Counted from the stretch's first letter, positions 49,021 through 60,633 are shown. The stretch: DNA of 64,000 nucleotides from Desmodus rotundus (GCF_022682495.2 NC_071393.1:122172239-122236238); one strand, 5' to 3'. The notes: generated from the sequence alone by a model not told the origin. Program-made: numbers and translations.

Positions 49021-49077
49021 AGTAAATGTTTCTATTTTTCATAGTGCATGGTTGGATACTTTTTGGAACACCTCTTA

Positions 49078-50219
49078 TGTATATTTACATAATTTCCTAT
49101 GAGGGCTAAAATTAGTCAGAGTTCAATGGTATTACTCTTGGGTGAACACTTCTCTCTTGTCTGCATTTCCTTCCTGCCTGATCCCATCCATAGATAACTT
49201 AGGTAAATCTACTGTGTTATGAAAGCAGTATGCTCATTTTCATGTAAACATCTTCAATGAAGCAGAGGCTTTGAACAGAGAATTGCTAACTATGCACTGT
49301 AATGATAGAAGTAATTAATGTAAAATTCATAACTGAGTGAACTGTGTTTTGTTCTAAGTAAACTTTTCATTGCTTAACTTATAAATCATAAGATGAATTG
49401 AATCATAGTGAAATATGGAAAAATAAGAATTATGAAAACATTCAATAAATAAAATCTAGTAAACTATATGAAATCATGCACAAGTTATTAAGAGTATCAA
49501 AAAACAAAAAAAATCCATCATCAAAAATTATTACAAGTATCTTCTGTTAAGACCCAGGGAAAAATCAATATCTCTTCCCAGAGAACATCACAAATGGCTT
49601 ATGTCATTAAATTGTCCACATATCACCCCAAAAGTCAACCTAATAAAATACACTGGGAGAGAATTAAGCTATTCAAGTTACATTTCCAAGAGCAACTGTG
49701 CTTCAGAGAACAATTAATCACAGCCAGGAGTGGTATTCTTCATTCTGCGGACAGAGGTCTGTGACGAAGAAGCACGAAGGGAGAATCAGCCTCTTGTTTG
49801 ACAGAAGAATAGACCATAAAGAATAGTTGATAGGCACATGCACTGTTTGTGTGCACGCGTATTCACATGTGTGCGTGATGTGTTTAAACTTTTCTTACAA
49901 ACTTATTTAAATCAATTTGAAGTCAACAAGCCAGCCTTCTGCTGATAGCTTACCTTCAATGTATTCATTTCTTTTTAGGCATCACAAACATAATGGTATC
50001 GTAAATAGCTTGAACTTCCCGTTCAATTTTATAAAATGCAAAACTAAAAAAAAAAGAAAACTTTTCTTGGGGTGTGAGGTGATGAGAAGATGGAATAAAT
50101 CTGGTAATTCTGATCCAAATATAGAACTGCCCAAGGACCTTAATCCTGAAAGTGGTCTCTGGGTAGAAGAAAGAATTAAAACTCATCTTTCACTTTCACT
50201 TTACTGACACATCCATCAG
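49078..50219. other. Unannotated interval
   Basis: No gene is seen. Opposed frames at 49917-50207 (plus) and 49965-50186 (minus) share the same DNA and neither shows homology I recognise. Confidence 0.4.
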
Positions 50220-50830
50220 TGTCTTTTATGATCCTGCTGACCCTCCTTGACGGAAAGCCCGGCTGTATTTTCAGGATCTAATGAAGAGCTCTTCTGTTGC
50301 ACCGCTGAAGTTAGGAGCAATCTTACATTTAATATTGTGGGTTAAACAGGACAGAAGCAAGTGCTGAATGAGGCCGTGGTTTTGTTTTTTCACCAAGGCT
50401 GATCTTATGACTTGCCTTTCAGCTGTGGGAAGAAAAACTCAAAAATAATTCTAAACTTTTCATAGTTTGCCTGTAACTTTGACCCTACAGGATGAGAAAC
50501 GACTGCAATATTTCTCAGTGTTATTGTCATTTGACAATTTCTGCCAAAATAGCAAAGATTCCAAATGTCTCCGTCTGCACTTGATATGAATAAATCTTCA
50601 GGCTTTTGTTCCCACAGGACACACTTCCCAAGAAATTTGGTTGTGTTTAATGTTTTAAGACAAATTAATTAGAGTAGGATTTAGGTTACAGCTGGTACTG
50701 AAGTTCGTTTTGCTGTGCAAATGGAAGACAGGGCAAACAAACTCTCCTGCATATTTTTAAATGTTTCTTGAGGTAGCTGTTGTAATAGATGAAGCTCAAG
50801 TCATGACCAGCCTTTTGGCTACAGGTAAAA
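50220..50830. other. Candidate conserved non-coding stretch
   Basis: A repeat-free run of about 600 bp has balanced composition and compact factor-like words (gacaaattaattagag, gtgcaaatgg, ctttgaccc, ttgtcatttgacaa). Candidate regulatory DNA by texture only; no conservation data were available. Confidence 0.22.
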
Positions 50831-51604
50831 CTCTTTTTATTTGAAATACTATGTGGGCATTATTTGGAACTTTTCTCTCTTCTTTCATTTTTCATTTCAA
50901 AGATTGTCTTTACCTCCAGAAATTGTGTGGCTGTCTTTTCTATTCCAGTGGTTCTCCAACTGAGCTGTGGGGAAGTCATTTGATTTTTTTTTTCTCTTGA
51001 AATGGACTTTAAAAAATCAGCTCAAATGGACTGAGATAAACTAGTCACCTGGATTATGAGAGGAGGTAGAATGTGTCCAGTAGATTTTTGCCCTGGGGTC
51101 AACAAACTAGGAGAATTTGAAAAAGGACAATTACATTGAGCCTCTCTAAATTCCCCCTGCAAAATCTCTATCCAATATTTCTTCTCCATGAGCTATTGCC
51201 TATAAATTGATTACTTCACTGCCGGGTTACTTCTGTAGGGCATTTATTCTATTAGGAGTCTGTGGTGGCTTCAGGGTACTTGGTTAAAGTTTTCTGATGA
51301 CAGACACCAACTAATTGGAGCTCTAAGTTTTTAGAGTCTGATTTTTCCTTGGGGGAAAAGTGCTTATTTTAAAGAACACACAACTCCAAAACATACACTT
51401 TTTTTCAACTTACTGAAATGTATGGAAAAAAATTGTGCTTAAATACTATTTCCTCTCAGGATGCATGTGGAACTTATCCCACATCTTTCTGAAGTCATAA
51501 AAAATGAATGGAATAAAAGAGATTCATTCATATTGTCATACTATTTAGTAAATCACAAGGTTGGTCTTTGCAAAATAAACTCATAGGTGACCTAAAAAAT
51601 ATAA
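50831..51604. other. Mostly unannotated, possible hAT end near 50.95 kb
   Basis: ccagtggttctccaactgag at 50945-50964 resembles the terminal repeat of MER5-type hAT elements, but no matching second end was found. Nothing else is recognised. Confidence 0.35.
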
Positions 51605-51835
51605 CTACTGCCTTGACTGGTGTGACTTAGTTGGTTGGAGCATTGTACTATATACTGAAAGGTCATGGGTTCGATTCCTGGTCAGGGCACATATCTAGGC
51701 TGTGGGTTTTGTCTCTGGTCAGGATGCATATGAGAGGTAACCAATTATGTTTCTCTCCCTCTCCCTTCCTTCCTCTCTCTCCAAATCAATAAGCATGTCC
51801 TCAGGTGAGGATAAAACAAACAAACTATATATATT
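51605..51835 (+). mobile_element. VES SINE
   Basis: The head is ccttgactggtgtgacttagttgg (box A region), box B is gggttcgattcctgg, and the tail holds a ccaattatgtttctctccctc tract. Near the 3' end lies tcctcaggtgagga, a perfect inverted repeat shared with the copy at 56.5 kb, then an A-rich end. It is a tRNA-derived, RNA polymerase III-type, non-coding element. Confidence 0.88.
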
Positions 51836-52014
51836 TGAAAGAGTAGAGATTATACAAAACAAATAGTTTGTCATTTTCATGCTTTTTTTTTTTAGAGTGG
51901 CTTACTTTTCAGATAACCATGAAATTAAATAAGTATGTTCTTTTTATATTTATTTAACAATTATCTATGAAGCACTACAAAGTATTCATAATACTACTGA
52001 ACATTTATTAAGCA

Positions 52015-52205
52015 TTTTCTGCCATGCATTATATGAAGAGTTTTCTCAGCATTGGCTTATGTTATCTGCCAATTTCATCATGAAATAGATCATCCTTATA
52101 TTATAGATGATGAAATCTAGGCGTAGACACGTTCAGTAGCATACCCACATTCACAAAGCAAGGGCATGGCCGAGCTGAGATTTGAGCCTGGATGGTTGGG
52201 TCTCC
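52015..52205 (-). repeat. MIR SINE fragment (antisense)
   Basis: atcatccttatattatagatgatgaaatctaggcgtagacacg and acattcacaaagcaagggcatggccgagctgagatttgagcctgg follow antisense MIR text ('ccccattttacagatgaggaaactgaggc ... gtcacacagctagtaagtggcagagccgggattcgaaccc'). Confidence 0.75.
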
Positions 52206-52507
52206 AGGTGCCATGAGGCCTCTCCGTGTTCCATGTACAGTGTTAAGTGCTCCATCCAAAAGTGAACAATTTAGGGTGATATCTAGTCATACAGGCTAAC
52301 TGTGCTTAAGAAGCAGCACATATTGTGAATAACAGAAAATCATAAGTGCTATAACAAGAGAAAAGTACATAGTATTACATCTGAAAACAGAGGAACACCT
52401 GGCCCAGGCTTATTACGAAGAAGACAGCCAGGGGAAGAGCCACTTACACCGAGAACAAGATCAGCTAATGGACACTAGGGTGGGTGGTGGGGAGGGCAGG
52501 GTGGTTG

Positions 52508-52930
52508 TATTAGTCAGGGCCCAGAAGAAAATGAATGCTACCCACAAAACAGGACAATGTAAAGACAGGTTAATAGGAGGACACTTGTAAATCGTGGGCA
52601 CAGTCTAGGGAAACCAAAAGGATAGGGAGTTTCTTAAGACTGTAACAGTGAGTCCATGAGTGGCTGTCAGTGTGAGAGGCAAGAGGAAGGAGTACTTTGT
52701 GAAGGATGCCTGCGTGTGGAACCAGAGCTCCCCAGTCCAGGTACACGATGGTAGTCTCCATGCAGAGAGGGAGGGTAAGAAGAAAAATAAGGGCCGCGTC
52801 ATCAGTGTCCCCCCTCTAATTTTTTTTGCTGCTGCTCCTCATTGGCCAAGCCCAACTGAACTTCAAAGAGCCCTAAGCTGGTTGATGTAATCTAAATAGG
52901 CCACACCCCAGAAGGTGCTCCACAGTGTTA
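52508..52930. mobile_element. Unclassified old LTR-like repeat
   Basis: It begins tattagtcagggccc and contains ctcattggccaagcccaactgaacttcaaagagccctaagctgg near its end. This has the look of an old mammalian LTR, but family and orientation were not settled. Frames on both strands (63-76 codons) inside it are incidental. Confidence 0.35.
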
Positions 52931-55399
52931 AGGATATAGCTATTAAGCTCAAGAGTAGAGTAGAAACATTGTGGGCAGAGAGAACTGAATGTATGAGAGT
53001 CCCCAAATGAGAATACATCTTGTCCAAGGACTTGAAAAAGACTTATTAAGTCCAGTCATAGATTATGCCTGGGAATGGGGTGGTGCATGAGAATGTTGGA
53101 TGCATTGGGAGATGCGTGGAATTGAGGACAGTAAATTAGGCTGTGATGTAGTTTACAGACTTGGATTTCATGGAAATAAAAACAACTAATCAAATACAAC
53201 AAATATTTCATGCAAAAAATTTCACATTTTTGTCTAAGAATAAGATAGACTTTGAAGAATTTTGCATGCTGGGATCGACATGCGTCTGTTTGTATTTAGA
53301 AACATCATTCTGGCTATTACATAGAAAATAAATATGAATGAGCAAAATCAGGAAAGTAATGAGTTCATTTGGGCAGCTCATGTAATCCAGTCAGAAGAGT
53401 TCGTGGCCTGGAATGAGGAAAGGACCAGGACGGTGCAGACACAGACATTTGTATTTATTTAACTTACACACATGCAGATCTATGTGCTTAGCCAGAAGAA
53501 AAACAGAAAGCAAGAAAAGAGGAGAGAGAGTCGGAAAACTGCAGAGCAGCTTAAATCTTGTGGACAGCTCCACCTGTGACTCAGAGCAATAAAGAATTCT
53601 GCTCCAAAGCGAGAGTGAGATGTGAGAAGGACGTTTTTTGTCCATCGAGTTGGTCTCAATTTCTCTGCTTCCCCAAATACATAATTTTTTGTGAAATGTA
53701 ATTTTTGCCTTTTTAAACAGTAAACTTAGCCATTAAGATGGATGGGAGAGGAAACCTGACTATGGGAGAGAAGTAGAATCGACTGGTCTCAATGAGCAGA
53801 TCAGAGGGATGAGGAGGAAGGAAGAGCTGAAGGCAAGGCCTGCTCTTTGGATGCTTGACAAAAATTAAGTTTAACTTTGATTCTGGTTATGAAATTTGAC
53901 TCTGTAGATACATTCCTTCAGAGAAGAAAGTCATTTGCTGGGGCTGCAGAAACTACTTTCTATACAAAGTTTTTTGTTGTTCTCAATCTTGAGACATTTT
54001 GACTAGATGTGATTGTGAAGGATTTAGAATGAGTTTTGTTTTGTTTTTTAATTTTGTACTGGATTTTGAATTTTGTGATATAAACAGGTATTAATAAAAG
54101 ACTTATTTTTTCAAATAAAGAGGGCTTCATTCTGTCCACCTCAACATAATAGTGAAGACATACTAAGTGAGCACAATGGACACAAACATACAGAGAGAAT
54201 AAAAGAACTTTAAAAACCCCACTTACATAAATACAAAAATTATGTATTAGTATATAAGCACAGCTGGTTTAATGTATTTTAACACCTTAGAGTTGTACAT
54301 TACAAGGCATCTCTGAAATGCTTTTGAGTCTTCAAATTGACGTGAGTTACTTGTGGGAAATTATGCATAATTTATTTTCTTTGCTGGTCCCAAGGAAGAT
54401 ATTCTTGTTTTGATCTATTTGACTATTTTGGAGGGTGAGAATTAGAGAGATAAAACATGTTTTTTAATTTTCCCCATTTTTCGTTTGTTCTTGATTCTTT
54501 CCTTATACCAGGATTTATTTTTGGTTAGTTTTTTTTCCCATTAAAATGATTTGTTATTCAATTAGGAGTCAGTGAATCAGCTTATGTAACTATCTTTAGG
54601 TTTAGCTCAAACTATTTGACTTGAAGTTTTAAGTGAGGTCTTTAGATTATTGGAGAAAGATTTTTCTTTCTTCTCTTATAAAATACTCTATGTTCACACT
54701 CTTGGCTTTCCAACAAGGGTGTGCATTCATGCATCAAACCATAGTTTCAAAAAAGACTGCTATTGTCCATGATAACTTTTGACCAAATTTCTTTTATGCC
54801 TGGATCTATCAATAATCAGCTAGTGTTTGAAATTTTCATAATACAAACCGACAGTTAAACATTTACATCTGTCCATCTACTAACAAGTACTTGAGACCCT
54901 TGTGGACAAGATCCATGCCCTCGTCTCCCTTGGATCTCAGTTCTCAGTGCTCAATTTCCCAGGATGTTGCATAGAGCAGACTTGGCAATCAGCAGCATTT
55001 ATCGAACAGACCTGACGTTATCCTGGGTTTGACACATTATTTTTCTCAAACATGCTCTCAGCAGTAAAGTATTAGAAAAATAGACATCTCACAGTTTTTA
55101 AAATATTATGAGACAACGGATTTTATACATTTCCTTTATTACTCTTCTTCCTTTTTGTCATATATTATGAATATAAGGTACAATGTAAAAAATTGTCAAT
55201 AATTCCTTGCTCCAAAGATAAACAGTTTGTTGCAACCCATTTATCTATAGTCACCTTTAAAATTATGCCTTACAATGATATTGTCCCATAATTTTTTAAA
55301 GGTTAGCCGCTGGATGCTTATATGTAGGTGAAACTAAATGTCTACCTTGCTTAAAGCCACAGATATATAATTACCATCTGTTCTCTGCAAGTTACCATG
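52931..55399. other. 2.5 kb unannotated
   Basis: No gene is seen. A minus frame of 84 codons (53391-53645) has no recognised homology. A weak L2-like 3' phrase lies near 54890-54970 (gtggacaagatccatgccctcgtctcc). Confidence 0.4.
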
Positions 55400-56120
55400 A
55401 GATGAGCTTTATGCATGCAATTGACTTTTATATATTGACCTTGTATCTTGTGTTCTTGCAAAGCTCACATAAGTTCTAGAATACTTCTTGTACATTCCTT
55501 TTGATTTTTCTTTACAAACAACTACATTGCCTGCAATTAGGGAGTTTGGTTTGTTCCCTAAAAATCTGCGTGCTCTTACTTTTTATCTGCTTTATTGAAC
55601 TGGCTAGAGTTTCCAACATGGCATTGATTAAGGGTGGTAAGTGTGGGGAGCCTTGCCTTATTATTGGTCTTAGGGAAAAGCATTCTATCTTTCACCATTA
55701 TGTCTAATGTGATCCAAAGTTTCTTTTAGATAAATTTACAAGGTTAACAGTGTATCTTATTCCGCGGTTGCTGAGAGTTTTTATAATGAATATTTACTGA
55801 ATTTGGAAAAATTACTTTTTCTCTATCTACTGAGTTGACCATATGTATTATTTTCCTTGGTTTGTTATAAATTACATTGATTAATTTTGAATGGTGAATT
55901 AGCCTTGTATTCCAAGTGTAAATTCAGTTTGGTCATGTTTTGTTATTTTTAAATAGTTTGCTGGATTTGTTGAGGATATTTGCTTCTCTCCTCATGAGGG
56001 TATCAGTCTGTGCCCTTTCTGTCATTTGCCTTTGTTTTTGTTATCGGGGTAATACAGGCCTCATGACATGAGCTGGGAAGGGGCCCATGCTCTTCTATTT
56101 CCGGGAAGAAATTGTGCAGA
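55400..56120 (-). mobile_element. Old L1M ORF2 fragment (reverse transcriptase region)
   Basis: Antisense L1 ORF2 text in order: aattgacttttatatattgaccttgtatc, ccaacatggcattgattaaggg, gggagccttgccttattattgg, tctcttttctctatctactgagttgaccatatg, ttgttgaggatatttgc and ttgttatcggggtaatacaggcctcatgac. The minus strand therefore runs through reverse transcriptase coding DNA. It is heavily decayed and unrelated in age to the young L1. Confidence 0.72.
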
Positions 56121-56340
56121 CTTGGTATTCTTTCTTTTTTTTTTTTTAAGTTAAAACTAGGCTTCCCTTTAACAGATCTATGCAGCAAAAAATTAATATT
56201 AGAATTATAACCATATGGCTAAAGTGAAACAGAAATTGGTGCAGCTGGTTATTGCAATCGGGGCACTTTAACAGCGGAGGGACCTGACACACTTTACCTG
56301 TGCCAGGTGATCAAAGTTCACATCGAGAGTGAGAATTCAC

Positions 56341-56553
56341 CCCGGGCAGAGCGGCTCAGTAGTCTGGTGTTGTTCTGAACACTGAACGGTTGCGTGTTGG
56401 ATTCCTGGTCAGGGCACAAGCCTAGGCTGTGGATCAGTCCCCAGCTGGGATGCGTACAAAAGTCAACCAACCGATGTTTCTCTCCCTCTCTCTCTCCCTC
56501 CCTTTCCCTCTCTCCAAAATCAACAAGCACGTCCTCAGGCGAGGATTCAAAAA
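56341..56553 (+). mobile_element. VES SINE
   Basis: The diverged head gagcggctcagtagtctgg is followed by box-B-like gtgttggattcctggtcagg, the tgatgtttctctccctc tract, and the tail gtcctcaggcgaggattc before an A run. Imperfect flanking repeats (gagtgagaattca at about 56327 and gaatgagaaatta at about 56556) look like a decayed target duplication. Frames of 68-70 codons within it are spurious. Confidence 0.85.
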
Positions 56554-56729
56554 AAAGAATGAGAAATTATTTTAGTATCATGCTCTTTCAAGATGAGTGA
56601 TAAGGGCACTTTACCTCCATGGTCTTCCTCCCCAAACCCATAACCCTGGTGAATCATAAGAAACACATCAGACTGATCTCAGTTGAAGGACATTCTATAA
56701 AATACCTAAGTGGTACTCCTTAAAACTGT

Positions 56730-57105
56730 TAAAAAAAAGTCATAATAGCAAAAAATGGCTCTATCCATTCATATATCCATCAATGAATGAATGGATATAT
56801 GTGTCTATTAAACTAAATGTGTCTATTCAATCAATGGAATATTATTCAACCATAAAAAGGGATGAAGTACTCATAGATGCCACAATGTAATGAACCTTGA
56901 GAGCATTAGGATCAGGGAAAAAAGCCAGATATAAGAGGCCATAGGTGAGTGATTCCATTTCTATGAAATGTCTAGAATAGGTAAATCCATAAAAATAGAA
57001 AGTAGATTAGTCATTTCTAGGAGCTGGGGAAAGGGGAAGATGGGGAATGATTGCTACATGGGTTTGTATTTTCTTACCGAGGTGAAGAAAATTATGGATA
57101 TATTA
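56730..57105 (+). mobile_element. Old L1M 3' end (sense)
   Basis: Sense L1M text: cataatagcaaaaaatgg, aatggaatattattcaaccataaaaagggatgaagtac, aaaaaagccagatataagaggcc, tctatgaaatgtctagaataggtaaatcc, then gagctggggaaaggggaagatgggg. These are canonical L1M 3' motifs. The tail is cut by the HAL1 that follows. Confidence 0.78.
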
Positions 57106-57111
57106 TTTCTT

Positions 57112-57685
57112 TTACTTTCTTAAGTATATTTTATTGATTATGCTCTTACGGTTATCCCAATTTTTCCCCCTTTGGCCCCCTCCACCCAGCAACCCCCAGT
57201 ACCTCAGGCAATCCCGACACCATTGTTCATGTCCATGGGTCATGCCTATATATTCTTTGGCTACTCTACTTCCTACACTGTACTTTACATCCCCATGGCT
57301 ATTTTGTAACTACCTGTTTGTATTTCTTAATCCCCTTACCTCTTCACCCATTACTCTATACCCTGCTCTTATTTGGCAACCATCAAAATGCTCTCCATAT
57401 CCATGATTCTCTCTCTGTTCTTATTTGCTTAGTTTATCTTTTAGATTCAATTGTTGATAGATATGTATATTGCCATTTTATTGTTCATAGTTTTGATCAT
57501 TTTTTGAAAGTCCCTTTGACATTTCATATAATAATGGTTCAGTGATGATGAACTCCTTTAGTTTTTTCTTGTCTGAGAAACTCTTTATCTGCTCTTTGAT
57601 TCTGAATAATAACTTTGCTGGGTAGAGCAATTTTGGGTTTAGGTCTCTGCTTTTCATGACTTTGAATATTTCTTGTCAATCACCA
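57112..57685 (-). mobile_element. HAL1 (half-L1) copy, second
   Basis: It carries the same family sequence as 25.5-26.3 kb: attgattatgctcttacggttatccc, cctccacccagcaacc, ccattgttcatgtccatgggtcatgcc, tttcatataataatggttc, ctttgctgggtagagcaatttt and gactttgaatatttcttg. On the minus strand this is the ORF1 C-terminal remnant, the 3' UTR and the start of the tail, with no ORF2 between. It truncates at a similar but slightly more 3' point than the other copy. No clean target duplication was identified. Confidence 0.72.
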
Positions 57686-58966
57686 CAGTTTTCTAACTTA
57701 ATTGAGAAAACTCTTTGTGAAAATCACTGAACTTACTTTCTCTCTAAATATTAACCAATTATATTGAAGCAGTCTTACAACTGCCCCTTGTCTGGCCTCA
57801 GCAACCGGCATAAGATACAATGTGTCCAAACTCTACTTCTACTCTGGGTTAGACAATAAGCAAGGAATCTCTTCTGAACTGAGAGGTATATTCACAGGAT
57901 GAGCTTCAGTATTGCCTTTTGTTTTCTGGTGTGATTTAGATTTCTGGGTCTTGTCAGTGGCAGCAGCTCTGAGTACATGGTTAGGGTTTGGCAGGTCTGG
58001 GCAGCAAAGCAAAGGGGAGGAGGGTGAAGTGAATTGAGCCACAGGTGGGAAATAGCATTATTGGATTCTGGCAGACACAGTGCAATGGGGGTTTTAGCTG
58101 CTGAGTGCTGAAACATCCCATTAAAAGTTACAGTTTGGGTGATCTCATACGATTGTTGTAATGGGGAATATTATTAGATGGATGGTTTTCTTTTATAGCT
58201 GGGCTGGCTTCACATGATGCTGGGATTTTAATATTTTATTCACAATTCAGTAGATTCGGAGCAGGAAGAAAAGGAGGAAATAACTAGCTCTGAGCATAAT
58301 TGACCTAAGCCTGGGTTATATTCATATACAGCTTTACCTGGAATTCCAGCGAGCAATGTGCCAAAGAATGACATACACAAGAAGGAGAACCGTTGATCAT
58401 GTGTTGCTGTGTAGCCTGAGGTGTAAATTAAATCTGGACAGAGGCAAGACTGACAGAGGCAATTGAAGCTGCACCAAGAATTAGAGAATTTTAAAGTGGT
58501 CTGTAAAAGACAAGTACAGGAAGCCCAAACCAGAAAAAAATTAAATTTCTGCTCCAGTTTCACATGGAAATACCAAAAAAGCCTACTTTTGGGTTGCTAG
58601 ATTTAGCAAATAAAAACACAGGCTCCTACCCCATATCTGAATTTCCAATAAATGATGAATAATATTTTAGTATAAATGCATCTCAAATATTATGTGGGAC
58701 ATACTTATATTAAGGTATTTGGTGTTTATCCTAAATTCAAAATTAACGATGAGTTCTATATTGTACCTGGCAATTCTACTCCCAATCAAACCCTACTTTC
58801 CTATTAATCCGTGATTATGCAGGTTAGTAATCTGGGATGGGCTGAGGGGCATTGAATTTCTTGAGATTTTAATAATTCTCTGTTGTAGGGTGAGTCTAGT
58901 GATTCTAGGTGTAGTAATCTAATAAAAGAGTCAGTGTAGTTGCAGAAATTGATACTAGAGGCCCTG
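57686..58966. other. Unannotated interval
   Basis: No gene or clear repeat. The 107-codon minus frame at 58240-58563 (one of the longest outside repeats) shows no recognisable domain, and no splice or promoter context supports it. Confidence 0.4.
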
Positions 58967-59095
58967 ACCAAGGTAACCCTGACCAAGGTTAGTGTCAGCC
59001 CATAAGCCAAGGTCATGGGTTTGATCCCCAGTCAGGGCATATACAACAAGAATCAACCAATGCATCTGTAAAATAAATGGAACAACAAACTGATG

Positions 59096-59138
<43 letters not shown>

Positions 59139-59198
59139 ACTCACTCACTCTCTCTCCCCCCAGCTCTTCCTCTTTCTCTACAAATCAATAAATTTAAA
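58967..59198 (+). mobile_element. VES SINE with expanded CT tract
   Basis: The head is ccctgaccaaggttagtg and box B is gggtttgatccccagtcagggc. Next come gaatcaaccaatgcatctg and ggaacaacaaactgatgtc, and then the pyrimidine tract that in other copies is short has grown into a long (CT)n microsatellite. A short duplication of the head (ccctgaccaaggt at 58956-58984, twice) precedes it. The tail reads caaatcaataaatttaaaaa. Confidence 0.8.
59097..59158. repeat. (CT)n and (CACT)n microsatellite
   Basis: About 17-18 CT units (59097-59134) are followed by four CACT units and further CT. They lie inside the SINE pyrimidine tail, an example of a microsatellite born from a retrotransposon. The frame on the minus strand reading repeated R-E is due to it. 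Confidence 0.95.
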
Positions 59199-60545
59199 AA
59201 ATCAAATGGCTATTAGGAAACTAATGACTTTGAGTCCTCTGATTACAGAACACATTTTTTAATCAATATATCAATAAACCCGAGTTAACTACCCCTATTT
59301 TATTTAAAAAATTTCTTAATAATGATGGTAGAAAATACCATGTTGATATGTATTTCCTTCTCAAATTATCTCTTCAGTATATTTGGCCATAAATGCCATG
59401 GAAAGGCCTTATCTACTATATCTATCTATCTGGCTACTGCATTGTTGAAAAAATTAGGTAGTAAGAAATATTTGAAATGGTCCTGTTTTAACATGTAGAT
59501 TAGAACCATTTGAGATCTCAGATAAATAACATAGTAATCACAATAATTCAGATCATAGTAATCTTGACCTCCCACAGTCTATATAAATCCTTCTCCAGTT
59601 ATTGTTGCTCTTACTTTTATTCTTTAGTGCACAGAGAGACATGAATTTAGTTACATGTGCAATAATCTTGTACATCTTGACAATGAGGCATCATCAAATA
59701 TTCATTGATAAGCTAATGATTTCTGACATATACATGTAAGTTATAGTAGCAATTCAGAGTAGCTACTTTTTAACCTAGTTTGGGCTCTTGGGTAAAAATT
59801 TTATTGAGAAGTAATTAATGCTAAAAGAATTAAAATATCATTGTTTTGGTGATACGCTAAAGAGACTGACATGACAGGTGTTCTTCCGAACCAGCCCAGG
59901 GTCAGGAAGTCATTGGTCCAGATGTGTGCGTGCTGTCCTCCCATCTGTGATCACACTGGTAGAGAGTGGAGAAGGAGTTTCTACCAGTCCTAGGATGAGA
60001 CACAGAGCTGCATCTGACACCCGCACTGACTTTCCTGATTGAAGGGACATTAATTCTCCCAGGTGGCTCAGTCTCTGCTTATTGACAATGAGATCACTTA
60101 TCAGCTATGGCTGTAACAATCTGCTTACTGACTTCTGCCTCGTCACTCCTGCCGCAAGCTCCCTGTCACAGGCACCACTGCTCGGCATCAGTCTGCCTTT
60201 GCTTTATTGGCTCATTGATAGTCCCATCCATCTTCTTCAAGGAGGTTGACAGGCTGGCATTTGAGTCTTCTGTCTTTCTGGGACTTTTACAGCCTGCAGG
60301 ATGGCTGCCTGAAGCCTTTGAAGTTTTGCCCAAATGGCCAGTAGCAAAGTCCTCCTCCTCATTACACTGAGGGATGCTACAAAGTCTTTATTGCCGAATG
60401 TGACATTTATGAAATTGTTGACAAATTGTTGACTAACTTGTCTGTTAGTATTGAGATGCAAGAGAGAACTTATATTTCATATAGTAACTATAACAACACA
60501 GCTTCAGACTGTTTCTCCAGGTGCTTCCTGTGAGAGCTGGAGGTT
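59199..60545. other. Unannotated interval
   Basis: No gene is recognised. Between 59860 and 60460 the DNA is GC-balanced and free of evident repeats, with opposed frames (60107-60370 plus, 60237-60461 minus) that cannot be tied to a protein. Confidence 0.4.
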
Positions 60546-60633
60546 GGCGGCGCCGCGGAGCCGCCTTTCCCCAGGTAGCGCACAGAGCCAAATAGCTGCA
60601 GGGATGTGAGCGATTCCCTCCCACCGAGCACGA
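60546..60633. other. CpG-dense patch
   Basis: ggcggcgccgcggagccgcc followed by ggtagcgcacag and, slightly further, gagcgatt, caccgagcacgacat gives about ten CpGs in under 90 bp, in a window otherwise poor in CpG. It is too short to be called a CpG island by usual criteria. It could be a cryptic promoter or an unmethylated regulatory core; this is inference. Confidence 0.4.

Larger units (their letters stand above)
48188..49077 (+). mobile_element. Internally deleted mariner transposon with nested L1 fragment
   Basis: The termini are inverted repeats: left TGAGGTCTGTCCACAAAAAG, and the right end, reverse complemented, AGAGGTGTTCCAAAAAGT; both sides then carry a CCAACCATG/CAAACCATTG-like extension. 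TA dinucleotides at 48188-48189 and 49076-49077 flank it. Without the nested L1 (48437-48619 plus one duplicated 17-mer) the element is about 686 bp, roughly half of a full-length mariner near 1.3 kb, so much of the transposase gene has been lost. Degraded transposase text remains (see the separate entry). It is an inactive cut-and-paste DNA transposon copy. Confidence 0.85.

Noticed and set aside
50945..50970. hAT (MER5-type) terminal repeat
   Set aside because: Only one end-like motif is present; no inverted partner or duplication could be found nearby.
58240..58563. 107-codon minus-strand frame, possible exon
   Set aside because: No domain, conserved motif or convincing splice context; its length is within chance expectation for 64 kb.
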